From positions 248,001 to 312,000 of the forward strand of contig JACKNK010000005.1 in NCBI GenBank assembly GCA_024234955.1: 64,000 nt of DNA, given 5' to 3'. The notes under the pieces are model-generated. The model did no database searches. It was given only the letters and a program-made list of their open reading frames with translations, and was not told the DNA's origin. The position numbers were made by a program, and so were the translations under genes. The DNA is from Gammaproteobacteria bacterium. GTDB taxonomy: Bacteria > Pseudomonadota > Gammaproteobacteria > JACKNK01. Shown in pieces: positions 26,725 to 33,627 of this stretch; position 1 is the first letter of the stretch; every line of letters starts with the position of its first letter.

Positions 26725-27236
26725 CCCTTTCCGCATTGATCAAAAAAGGCGGGCTTACTGGCACCATGACAGCGACACCCGCGACACCTGCGACACAAGA
26801 AGCCGATAAGCCGGTAACTGTCGCACCAGTCGCAACTGTCGCTGTCGCAGAACAGCCGGAACCACTTCCTGAACTGTCGCTGGATGAAGAATCGAACATC
26901 CGGGCCTGGCTGGCGCACATTGACGAAACCGACTCGGCAATCATCGCCGAGGTGGTGGACAAGTGCCGCAATGACCTGGAGGCCCGCCGGTACTTTCTGA
27001 AACGGTCGGAGGAAGTACCGGAACCAGTCACCCTCAATCACCCGAACACCTGCGGCGATTGCTCCCATTTCGAGCGTATCGACCACCCGCACCTTGGCCA
27101 CTGCGCTAAAGGCGAGCCGGAAGCCATCGCCGGATTGTGGGACACGGACCGGCGATATTGCGAACACTTTTTACCAAAGCCACAGCAAACCCACAACGAC
27201 CAACCAAGGCCCGCTAGGGCCGAAACAAAAAGGTGA
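26721..27236 (+). CDS. Hypothetical protein with a C-terminal Cys/His cluster
   Basis: A 171-residue protein overlapping the primase stop by four bases (ATGA). Residues 10-55 are low-complexity Ala/Thr/Pro/Val and probably disordered. The C-terminal part has CGDCSHFERIDHPHLGHC and later YCEHF, a likely zinc site. Island genes of this type often follow the DUF3987 gene, but the function is not known. An in-frame downstream start cannot be excluded. Confidence 0.6.
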   Translation: MTLSALIKKGGLTGTMTATPATPATQEADKPVTVAPVATVAVAEQPEPLPELSLDEESNIRAWLAHIDETDSAIIAEVVDKCRNDLEARRYFLKRSEEVPEPVTLNHPNTCGDCSHFERIDHPHLGHCAKGEPEAIAGLWDTDRRYCEHFLPKPQQTHNDQPRPARAETKR

Positions 27237-27276
27237 ATTTCCCAAATGATTTCGGTTAAAAATTCTGGAGGCGAAC

Positions 27277-27900
27277 ATGGGCGGCATGAGTAGCGGACGG
27301 CACTGGTACTGGGGCGCGAAAGACTCTACGGACGATTACCGATCCATCGACGTGCGGCGCTGGAAACGGGATGGCTTGCTCACCCCGCATCAGTCCTTCG
27401 GCTGGCAGTGGTCACGGCATGGTGAAGTGGTCGCTTCCATCCGCGCCCGCACCGAATCGGACCGGGTGATTCTCACCTACCGGCACCGCAGCGGCGGCGA
27501 AGACTGGAAGGACGAAAGCTATCCCGTCTATCTGGACTGGACCGCCTGCAATCTTGGCGGTGAACGCCCTTGGTTCCTCTGTCCTGCCCGCGGTTGCGGT
27601 CGCCGCGTGGCGATCCTCTACGGCGGCGGCATCTTCGCCTGTCGGCATTGCTACCAGTTGGCCTATCCAAGCCAACGGGAAACTGGTTACGACCGGATGG
27701 CACGGCGGGCGGACCGAATCCGTGACAAGCTGGGATGGGAGCCGGGCATCCTTAACGGCAACGGCTGGAAGCCCAAGGGGATGCACTGGAACACCTTCGA
27801 GCGATTGACCGCACAGCATGATTCCTTCGTACAGGTTTCACTGGCCGGGATGGCGGCAAAGCTGAACCTGCTGGGGGAATCGTTGGATGATTGGGTTTAG
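27277..27900 (+). CDS. Hypothetical zinc-ribbon protein typical of integrase islands
   Basis: A 207-residue basic protein with GGAG seven bases upstream of the ATG. The N-terminus MGGMSSGRHWYWGAK is followed by strand-rich sequence and a zinc ribbon CPARGCGRRVAILYGG, then ACRHCYQLAYPSQRE. The C-terminus is helical (MARRADRIRDKLG). It is the last gene of the alpA-primase operon, 40 bases after its neighbour. I recall the pattern from other islands but know no proven function; nucleic-acid binding is a reasonable guess. Confidence 0.6.
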   Translation: MGGMSSGRHWYWGAKDSTDDYRSIDVRRWKRDGLLTPHQSFGWQWSRHGEVVASIRARTESDRVILTYRHRSGGEDWKDESYPVYLDWTACNLGGERPWFLCPARGCGRRVAILYGGGIFACRHCYQLAYPSQRETGYDRMARRADRIRDKLGWEPGILNGNGWKPKGMHWNTFERLTAQHDSFVQVSLAGMAAKLNLLGESLDDWV

Positions 27901-27937
27901 GATGACTTTATAAAGCGATGGTGACACGCAACATCCA

Positions 27938-27957
27938 GGGGTAACTTTCGGGGTAAC
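27938..27957. repeat. Two GGGGTAAC boxes at the right end of the island
   Basis: GGGGTAAC at 27938-27945 and 27950-27957, 12 bases apart and in the same orientation, are the complement of the GTTACCCC boxes before the integrase gene. No other gene lies between them and the vapC end, apart from the terminator at 28033. Confidence 0.55.
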
Positions 27958-28032
27958 CGCGCATTTATGAAAAGCGTATAAGCCACATTTTCAATCGGTT
28001 ACGAATACTTTTCGGTAGCCGCCGCCCCAAAC

Positions 28033-28061
28033 AAAAGGCCACCCAAGCGGGTGGCCTTTTT
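28033..28061. terminator. Bidirectional terminator between island operon and vapBC
   Basis: GGCCACCC (28037-28044) pairs with GGGTGGCC (28049-28056), flanked by AAAA on the left and TTTTT on the right, so it can stop the rightward island operon and the leftward vapBC transcript. The bases from 27901 to here hold no gene. Confidence 0.75.
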
Positions 28062-28087
28062 CGTCGGTGCCGATCGATCAACGACGC

Positions 28088-28459
28088 TCAGATCTGGTAC
28101 GGCATGCGCACACCCGGATCGTCGGGCGGGAAATCCTTGATGTTCCGTGTCACAAGCAAGGCGTTCTCGGTCAACGCGGTTGCCTGGGTGATTGCATCCG
28201 GCAACCGAATCCGCCGTTCCCGCCGTACCTCCACCGCCCGTTCAGCGACAGTCTGATCCAGGCCCTTCAGCTCGAAGCGATTGAGAAAACCACGCACCAA
28301 CTCATTCTCTTCCGGCGCTGAACCGATCATCACCTCCATCCAGGTGATCACACTGATCATTGGCGCGTCGTAGCGCGCGATCTCATCGCGGGCCGCCTCG
28401 ATGCCATTCAGATAATCAATCAGGATGTTGGTATCGAGTACCGCCCTCACTCGTCCCAC
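28088..28459 (-). CDS. vapC: VapC-like PIN-domain toxin
   Basis: A 123-residue PIN-domain ribonuclease: VLDTNILIDYL carries the first Asp (about residue 9), then ITWMEVMIG a Glu, and the region LPDAITQATAL the next Asp, with LLVTRNIKDF at the C-terminal end. VapC toxins cut tRNA or rRNA when freed from antitoxin. It overlaps the antitoxin frame by 13 bases. All expected acidic residues are present, so it is probably active. Confidence 0.88.
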   Translation of the reverse strand: MGRVRAVLDTNILIDYLNGIEAARDEIARYDAPMISVITWMEVMIGSAPEENELVRGFLNRFELKGLDQTVAERAVEVRRERRIRLPDAITQATALTENALLVTRNIKDFPPDDPGVRMPYQI

Positions 28460-28668
28460 TCCGACCGGAGCTGCTCCTGATAGGCAACACCATCCTGCGC
28501 CCTGCCTTTCCAGAGCCCGAAAGCCGAATCGCCATCCGGCGGCTGTTGTCGGACGAGATAGTCCGCGACCGCACGCCGGACCAACTCCGCGCGAGACACG
28601 TTTGCGCTCTCCGCCAGAGATTTGAGCGCCTCAATCTGCTTCTCTGGCAGATCAACGATCGTTCGCAT
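28447..28668 (-). CDS. vapB: RHH antitoxin of the vapBC pair
   Basis: A 73-residue ribbon-helix-helix antitoxin: MRTIVDLPEKQIEALKSLAE and VSRAELVRRAVADYL are the strand and helices, followed by a C-terminal tail (FGLWKGRAQDGVAYQEQL) that would wrap the toxin. I prefer ATG 28668 because the family starts there and because the earlier ATG at 28704 would put the palindromic operator inside the gene. It precedes and overlaps vapC. Confidence 0.8.
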   Translation of the reverse strand: MRTIVDLPEKQIEALKSLAESANVSRAELVRRAVADYLVRQQPPDGDSAFGLWKGRAQDGVAYQEQLRSEWDE

Positions 28669-28683
28669 GGCAACATCCCGAAC

Positions 28684-28703
28684 TGATAACGATATCGTCA
28701 TCA
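28684..28703 (-). promoter_or_regulatory. Palindromic operator of vapBC
   Basis: A 20-bp inverted repeat with one mismatch, centred on ACGATATCGT (28689-28698), 15 bases before the vapB ATG. Toxin-antitoxin complexes usually bind such a site to repress their own operon. A further small inverted repeat, ATCACG/CGTGAT, lies at 28707-28721. Confidence 0.6.
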
Positions 28704-28710
28704 TATATCA

Positions 28711-28741
28711 CGCCGCGTGATCCACCGACACATTCCCAATA
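28711..28741 (+). other. Candidate right attachment site (attR)
   Basis: CGCCGC (28711-28716), TCCACC (28721-28726) and ATTCCCAATA (28732-28741) repeat, in order, blocks of the ssrA 3' end (15647-15675). It ends exactly where the tracrRNA terminator begins, so the island would stop at the edge of the CRISPR locus and include vapBC. The similarity is broken by indels and a different core is possible. Confidence 0.4.
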
Positions 28742-28868
28742 GAAAAGCCCCGCAGTTGCGGGGCTTCGGGATGCCACTCGTGGCAGAGCAGGTTGTCCCT
28801 CGGGACAGAGCCTACGACGGAACTTCCGTCTTACTGTGAAACGAAAGAACTCGTCGCTTGGTTACACG
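28742..28868 (-). ncRNA. tracrRNA of the type II-C system
   Basis: On the minus strand, the anti-repeat (28868 down to 28833) can pair with 33 of 36 positions of the CRISPR repeat, four as wobbles; the mismatches are two adjacent ones near repeat positions 8-9, giving the internal bulge usual in crRNA:tracrRNA duplexes, and the last base. Then follow hairpins GACGGA/TCCGTC (28816-28830), GTCC/GGAC (28795-28806), TGCCA/TGGCA (28772-28785), and a terminator stem 28746-28765 with TTTT at its 3' side. Length about 127 nt. It lies directly upstream of and divergent from cas9. Confidence 0.88.
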
Positions 28869-28874
28869 CTGACG

Positions 28875-28903
28875 ATGTTAGTCGCCATCCACGCGAACGG
28901 CAA
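28875..28903 (-). promoter_or_regulatory. Candidate promoter for the short tracrRNA
   Basis: On the minus strand TTGCCG (28903-28898), 17 bases, TAACAT (28880-28875). Start about seven bases on falls at the first bases of the anti-repeat, which is where a short-form tracrRNA should begin. Three of six and four of six consensus bases, so moderate support. Confidence 0.4.
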
Positions 28904-28937
28904 ACGACGCTCTCAAGTCACAGCTACAAACTCTATT
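28901..28937 (-). ncRNA. Candidate long-form tracrRNA 5' module: guide plus crRNA-repeat mimic
   Basis: Same strand as the tracrRNA, upstream of it. Bases 28924-28901 begin GCTGTGA like the CRISPR repeat in crRNA sense, and can fold onto the anti-repeat with 7, 6, 5 and 4 pairs separated by a 2x2 loop and one 4-nt bulge (22 pairs in all, some G:U), leaving a 32-nt loop that holds the short-form promoter. Directly 5' is AATAGAGTTTGTA (28937-28925), in the position of a crRNA spacer. Together with the tracrRNA this would be a natural single-guide RNA. No clear promoter for the long form is visible. Confidence 0.55.
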
Positions 28938-29008
28938 GCTCACATACACAATCCTAAGCGAACAGTTGGAGCGGAACGGAGTATCCTCTATCTTCCGCCC
29001 AAAATAAA

Positions 29009-29029
29009 CGGCGCCCTACAAATTCTATT
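29009..29029 (-). promoter_or_regulatory. Predicted Cas9 self-target (protospacer and PAM side) upstream of cas9
   Basis: Minus-strand bases 29029-29017 read AATAGAATTTGTA, identical to the guide-like sequence at 28937-28925 except for A instead of G at one position, where guide G would face T (a wobble). The PAM-side flank is GGGCGCCG (29016-29009). The six PAM-proximal bases are exact. It lies about 170 bases before the cas9 ATG, in the AT-rich stretch where a -10 (for example TACAAAT or TCTATTT) would be. No match continues beyond 13 bases, as expected for binding without cleavage. Confidence 0.5.
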
Positions 29030-29035
29030 TAAACA

Positions 29036-29230
29036 ATGAACAAGCAACATCCTGACCCCGAAATCCAATTGACCATTCGTGGCTACCCACCGGATCAACC
29101 AATCGAATTAAAAATCGGCCACACTCGAAAGACACCTTGGCTACAGGAAATCGCACGAAAGCTATTCGACTTGTTCACTGGAAGAGGCTCCCTGCATGGA
29201 CGATCCAAACAAATCTCAAACGACAAATAA
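29036..29230 (+). CDS. Small ORF between self-target and cas9 (64 aa)
   Basis: Begins six bases past the predicted self-target and overlaps the cas9 start by 35 bases in another frame. The peptide MNKQHPDPEIQLTIRGYPPD continues with a basic helical part. No Shine-Dalgarno site precedes the ATG and no family is recognised. It may be a leader ORF that controls cas9 translation, or chance. Confidence 0.25.
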   Translation: MNKQHPDPEIQLTIRGYPPDQPIELKIGHTRKTPWLQEIARKLFDLFTGRGSLHGRSKQISNDK

Positions 29231-32200
29231 CGACTACCTGTTCAGCTTCGACCTCGGCACCTCGTCGATCGGCTGGGCCGTATTCAACAGCGGCAAACTG
29301 GTCGATGCGGGTGTACGCATCTTCCCGGAAGGTATGGACCGCACCCGGGGTGAGAAATCGCTGAACCAGGACCGCCGCACCGCTCGTGCCCTGCGCCGCC
29401 AAACCTATCGCCGCGCCCGCCGCAAACAACATGTGCTGAACCAGTTGGTACGCATGGGCCTGCTGCCCGACAACGACGACGCACGCGCCACCCTGTTCTC
29501 GCTCGACCCTTATCCATTACGCGCACAGGCGACCACGCAAGCTTTGTCCGCGCACGAACTCGGACGCGCGCTGTATCACCTGGCCCAGCGACGCGGTTAC
29601 AAGAGCAATCGCAAAACGGGCACCGACAACGAGGACGGCGTGGTCCTGACCGGCATCGGGCAACTCGAACACGACATCACCGAGGCCGGATGCGAAACAC
29701 TGGGCCAGCTCTTCCACCAACTCGACCCACGCGAACGCCGTGTACGCGGTCACTACACCGCGCGCGCGATGTACGAAAGCGAATTCGATCTGCTGATCGA
29801 ACGGCAACGCGTTCACCACCCCAAAGCGTTGAACCTGCTGGACGTCAAACGCCTGCGCGACGCGATCTTCTACCAGCGCCCACTGCGCCTACAGAAACAC
29901 CTGATCGGTCACTGCCCCTTCGAGCCGGATCGCCGGCGCGCCGCCGCCGCCACGCTCGCTGCGCAGGAATTCCGGCTCTGGCAGAACCTCAACAACCTCA
30001 AGATCATTCACCGCAACGGCGACCAACGCTGGCTGAGCACCGACGAACGCCTCGCCCTGGCCGAGGCGCTCGCCACCCAGAAGCAGATGGCATGGGGCAA
30101 GGTTCGCACGCTGCTGGACCTCGACGACAACCACGAATTCAACCTCGAGAAGGTTCGCAAAACAGGCATGCTCGGCAACCAGACCGCCGCCATCGTCAGC
30201 GGCGTGCTGGGCAAAAAAGCCTGGAAACAACTTGCCGCCCGCGAACGTGAGCGGCTGGTCTTCGAGCTGCTCAACATCGAAGAACCGGATTCCCTGCACC
30301 GCCGGCTCAGTGGCCATTGGGGCCTGGATGACGACCGCGCCCAGACATTGATGGACAAGGCGCTCGGGTTGCCACGAGGCACCATGCATCTTTCCCACAA
30401 AGCCCTGCGTCGCGTCACCGAACAACTCAAGAGCACCGACGACAACGGTCGCGGTCCCACCTACGATAAGGCGTGCGCCAAGGCCGGTTATGACTTCAAG
30501 GCGGAATCGAAAGCCCCACCCAAAGCCCGACTTCCGTTCCCCGGCAAGGCCGCAAAGCTGGACCCGAAACGCCCCCGCCTGGACGCCAACGGCAACGACC
30601 GCCGACGCCGCGACACCCTGGGGGCACACGATGAGGCCACGATCACGGACACCAGCCATATCGGCGACGTGCGCAACCCGTTGGTCACCCGGACGCTGTT
30701 TCAACTGCGCCGCGTCGTCAACGCACTGATCGCACGTTACGACACCCCAAAGCGAGTCAACCTGGAACTCGCCCGCGATCTCAAGCTCACCCCCAAACAA
30801 CGTGCCCTGACCGAAAAGCGCAACCGCGACAACGAACGCGCCAATCAGGAAGCCGCCGACCGACTACGGGAAGACTTCAATATCGCCAACCCCCGGCGTT
30901 CCGATCTCCTCAAATTCCGCCTCTGGCAGGAAGCAAAACACCAATGTCCGTACTGCGATCGATCCATCGGCGCGCACGAACTGTTCAGCGCCGATGGCGC
31001 GCAGATCGAACACATCATTCCCTATTCGCGGAGCATGGACGACAGCTTCAACAACAAGACTGTTGCCCACGCACGCTGCAATGCCGACAAGAACAACCTG
31101 ACGCCGTGGGAAGCCTTCACCGGAGCCGACTACGAAGCGATGCTGCAACGGATCGCCCCCTTGCCGTGGCGCAAACGCCGTCTGTTCAGCCCCAACGCTT
31201 TGCAAAACGCCGATGGAGGTGACCGCAATTTCGTCTCCCAACAGATGAACGAAACCCGATTTATGTCCCGCAAGGCGCTCGACTACCTGCGCCAGTTGGG
31301 TTGCGACGTGGTCGTGCTGTCCGGCCGTACCACGGCACTGCTGCGCAAGGTCTGGGGGCTGAACGGCCTGCTCGGGGATACCGGGGAAAAAAACCGCAAC
31401 GATCATCGCCATCACGCCGTCGATGCGATCGTCATCGGTCTGACCAACCTATCGGCGGTGCGGAAACTCAGCCGCGCGGCCTACTTCGGCGAAGACCATC
31501 TGCGTTTTCATGCGGATCAGATTCCCTCCCCCATTCCGAACCTGCGCCACCGCGCGGCCGAGATGCTCGACCGCCTGGTCGTGGCCCACAAATCGCACCG
31601 ACGGGTGCGCGGACCACTGCACGAGGAAACGCTCTATGCGGTCACCGGCGAAAGCACCGAAAAAGGCCAACCGCTGGTCGCCGTGCGTAAAAAGCTCGCC
31701 GAGCTCGATGCCCGCAAACTCCATCTGATTCGCGACGAGTCACTGCGCGCGCAGGCTCTAGCCCACCTTGCCACCCACAACGGCAACTTCAAGAACGCCT
31801 TTCAGGACAAAAACAATCCGTTCCGCCCCAAAACCCGGAACGGCTCCGGCAACCCGGTTCGCCATGTCCGCCTGCTGTTCCCGGCGACTACCGAAGACAT
31901 CGGTGATAAGGACAAACGCAACCTTCGCCACATTCTCACCGGCAACAACCACCACATCGAAATCTTCGCGTTTGAAGACACCGGGCGCTGGAGCGGAAAA
32001 GTGGTCAGCAAGCTCGAAGCCCTCCACCGTCTGAAAGCCGGCGACCCGGTGATAAGTACCGACCACGGGATCGGCAGGCGCTTCGTCATGGCCCTACACA
32101 TCAACGACATGCTGCAACTCACCATCGACGGCGAGACCGATTTCTGGCGCGTTAAGAAGATGGACCGCAACAACAACATCGTCTTCCAATCCCATCGCGA

Positions 32201-32318
32201 CGCATCCGATACCAAAGAACCACTCAAGAAGACACCGAACAGTTTACGGGCCTTGAACCCCGTCTTGCTCGAGGTGGACCCGATCGGTCTCGCGCGCCCA
32301 GTGGTGCAAATCGGCTGA
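29196..32318 (+). CDS. cas9: CRISPR-associated endonuclease Cas9, type II-C
   Basis: 1040 residues, the compact size of II-C. RuvC-I is FSFDLGTSSIGWA with Asp19; the Arg-rich bridge helix is RRTARALRRQTYRRARRKQ; RuvC-II NLELAR has Glu524; HNH is EHIIPYSRSMDDSFNN with His606 and Asn620, preceded by a CPYC knuckle; RuvC-III HHAVDAI has His740 and Asp743. All nuclease residues are present except that Glu605 stands where many Cas9 have Asp. It would cut dsDNA next to a PAM, guided by crRNA:tracrRNA. GAAGAGG precedes the ATG by eight bases. First gene of cas9-cas1-cas2. Confidence 0.97.
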   Translation: MDDPNKSQTTNNDYLFSFDLGTSSIGWAVFNSGKLVDAGVRIFPEGMDRTRGEKSLNQDRRTARALRRQTYRRARRKQHVLNQLVRMGLLPDNDDARATLFSLDPYPLRAQATTQALSAHELGRALYHLAQRRGYKSNRKTGTDNEDGVVLTGIGQLEHDITEAGCETLGQLFHQLDPRERRVRGHYTARAMYESEFDLLIERQRVHHPKALNLLDVKRLRDAIFYQRPLRLQKHLIGHCPFEPDRRRAAAATLAAQEFRLWQNLNNLKIIHRNGDQRWLSTDERLALAEALATQKQMAWGKVRTLLDLDDNHEFNLEKVRKTGMLGNQTAAIVSGVLGKKAWKQLAARERERLVFELLNIEEPDSLHRRLSGHWGLDDDRAQTLMDKALGLPRGTMHLSHKALRRVTEQLKSTDDNGRGPTYDKACAKAGYDFKAESKAPPKARLPFPGKAAKLDPKRPRLDANGNDRRRRDTLGAHDEATITDTSHIGDVRNPLVTRTLFQLRRVVNALIARYDTPKRVNLELARDLKLTPKQRALTEKRNRDNERANQEAADRLREDFNIANPRRSDLLKFRLWQEAKHQCPYCDRSIGAHELFSADGAQIEHIIPYSRSMDDSFNNKTVAHARCNADKNNLTPWEAFTGADYEAMLQRIAPLPWRKRRLFSPNALQNADGGDRNFVSQQMNETRFMSRKALDYLRQLGCDVVVLSGRTTALLRKVWGLNGLLGDTGEKNRNDHRHHAVDAIVIGLTNLSAVRKLSRAAYFGEDHLRFHADQIPSPIPNLRHRAAEMLDRLVVAHKSHRRVRGPLHEETLYAVTGESTEKGQPLVAVRKKLAELDARKLHLIRDESLRAQALAHLATHNGNFKNAFQDKNNPFRPKTRNGSGNPVRHVRLLFPATTEDIGDKDKRNLRHILTGNNHHIEIFAFEDTGRWSGKVVSKLEALHRLKAGDPVISTDHGIGRRFVMALHINDMLQLTIDGETDFWRVKKMDRNNNIVFQSHRDASDTKEPLKKTPNSLRALNPVLLEVDPIGLARPVVQIG

Positions 32319-32359
32319 GGGCCACACCATCCGCGACAGACGCAACGAAGGGGCCCGGC

Positions 32360-33250
32360 ATGACCAAACGCATCATCGAGATCGGATCGGAGGGGGCCTA
32401 CCTGCATGTTCGTCTAGGCCAGCTCATCATCACCCGTGAAGGCAACGACATCGCCTCCATACCGATGGAAGACATGGCCGCGCTGATTCTCGACCACCCG
32501 CAGTCCGTGATCAGCCAGGCCTGCCTCGCTGCACTGCTGGACAACACTGTCATGGTGGTAACTTCAGACACCCGACACCAACCCACCGGCATGTTGCTGC
32601 CACTCGCCGCCAACACCCTGCAGACTGAGCGCTTCAGCGCCCAGGCCTCACTCAGCCAGCCCCTGAGAAAACAGGTCTGGAAGCAGGTGGTGCAGGCGAA
32701 AATCCGTTGGCAGGCCAAGGTTCTTCACGACGTCACCGGGTCCGCCACCCTACTTACCGGCCTGGTTCGCAAAGTCCGCTCCGGCGACCCGGACAACGTG
32801 GAAGCACAAGCCGCCCGCCGTTACTGGAGCCGATTGTTCCCCGATGGCGGATTCAAGCGCGACCGTGACGCCTTCGACCAGAACCGCTATCTCAACTACG
32901 GCTACGCGATCCTTCGCGCCCTCACCGCCCGCAGCCTGTGCGCGGCAGGTCTGCACCCATCGCTTGGCATCCACCACCGCAACCGATACAACGCCTACTG
33001 CCTCGCAGACGACTTCATGGAACCGTTCCGTCCATTTGTCGATCTCCGAGTCCATCAGCTCGCCAAAGAACACGGTACGGAAAAAAGCCTGGATGGCGAG
33101 CTGCGTCAGGAACTGCTAAGCCTTGTCAGACAAACGGTCGACATGGAGGGGGAAACCGTGACCTTGCAAGGCGCGCTCAATAAAGTGGCGCAATCGTTCG
33201 TTAAGGTAGTGCTGGGCGAGAGCCGACGCGTGCTGTTGCCGCTGCCGTGA
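32360..33250 (+). CDS. cas1: CRISPR adaptation integrase Cas1, type II
   Basis: 296 residues. Metal ligands are Glu148 (DNVEAQAARRYW), His206 (LGIHHRN) and Asp217/218 (LADDFMEPFRP). With Cas2 it inserts new spacers into the array; in type II it also needs Cas9 and tracrRNA to select PAM-bearing spacers. It begins 41 bases after cas9 and its TGA overlaps the cas2 ATG (TGATG). No csn2 or cas4 is present, which with the Cas9 size defines subtype II-C. Confidence 0.96.
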   Translation: MTKRIIEIGSEGAYLHVRLGQLIITREGNDIASIPMEDMAALILDHPQSVISQACLAALLDNTVMVVTSDTRHQPTGMLLPLAANTLQTERFSAQASLSQPLRKQVWKQVVQAKIRWQAKVLHDVTGSATLLTGLVRKVRSGDPDNVEAQAARRYWSRLFPDGGFKRDRDAFDQNRYLNYGYAILRALTARSLCAAGLHPSLGIHHRNRYNAYCLADDFMEPFRPFVDLRVHQLAKEHGTEKSLDGELRQELLSLVRQTVDMEGETVTLQGALNKVAQSFVKVVLGESRRVLLPLP

Positions 33251-33579
33251 TGTTCCGCTCGCCGTACCTGTCCGTGTGGCTCATCGCCTTATTCGACCTG
33301 CCGACCGATACGCCGGATGCGCGGAAGTCTTATGCCGTATTTCGGAAGCATCTGCTCAGCCAAGGTTTCACGATGCTCCAATACTCTGTCTATGCACGAT
33401 ATTGTTCTGGCGAGGACAAAGCCAAAATCATCCGTCGCCGAATTCGCCAAAGCCTGCCGCCCGACGGCGAAGTGCGGGTAATAACACTCACCGACACCCA
33501 ATACGGAAAGATGCAGATTTTTCATGGAAAACTGCGCCAACCACCTGACAAAGCCCCCCTGCAAGTGGAGATGTTCTAA
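33250..33579 (+). CDS. cas2: CRISPR adaptation protein Cas2
   Basis: 109 residues with the ferredoxin-like start LSVWLIALFDLPTDT, containing the conserved Asp, and QYSVYARYCSG, then VRVITLTDTQYGKM. It is the structural bridge between two Cas1 dimers. I use ATG 33250 over the in-frame GTG 33247 because of the TGATG coupling with cas1. The array starts 48 bases after its stop. Confidence 0.95.
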   Translation: MFRSPYLSVWLIALFDLPTDTPDARKSYAVFRKHLLSQGFTMLQYSVYARYCSGEDKAKIIRRRIRQSLPPDGEVRVITLTDTQYGKMQIFHGKLRQPPDKAPLQVEMF

Positions 33580-33588
33580 GCCCAATGC

Positions 33589-33606
33589 CCGGAAATCCCT
33601 TTCCGG
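33589..33606. other. Hairpin between cas2 and the array
   Basis: CCGGAAA (33589-33595) pairs with TTTCCGG (33600-33606) around TCCC. It has no T-run and may be a weak terminator for the cas operon or for the leftward pre-crRNA; it is the only structure in the 48 bases between cas2 and the first repeat. Confidence 0.35.
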
Positions 33607-33627
33607 ACAGAGGCCTACAAAACAGCA

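Larger units (their letters stand above)
15661..28741. mobile_element. ssrA-integrated genomic island (integrase, type III RM, P4-like replication module, vapBC)
   Basis: About 13 kb. It begins at the ssrA 3' end with an outward-reading integrase, carries alpA and a Toprim/DUF3987 primase as in P4-type elements, and has cargo of a type III restriction-modification operon, a coiled-coil protein with RHH regulator, and vapBC. GTTACCCC boxes lie near both ends. There are no capsid, portal or conjugation genes, so it is a satellite-like or integrative defence island. The right edge is inferred from a weak repeat and could lie as far left as about 28030. Confidence 0.7.

Noticed and set aside
28016..28031. 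Alternative attR at TAGCCGCCGCCCCAAA
   Set aside because: It matches the ssrA end (GCCGCCTCCACCAA) less well than 28711-28741, although it is nearer the GGGGTAAC boxes. Kept only as an alternative right edge.
28836..29039. 67-codon plus-strand frame over the tracrRNA region
   Set aside because: It covers the anti-repeat, repeat mimic and guide; the RNA explanation accounts for the sequence better.
31008..31013. Glu605-His606 as a dead HNH in Cas9
   Set aside because: The general-base His and the downstream Asn are present, and Glu at the preceding position occurs in other HNH nucleases; no sign of inactivation.
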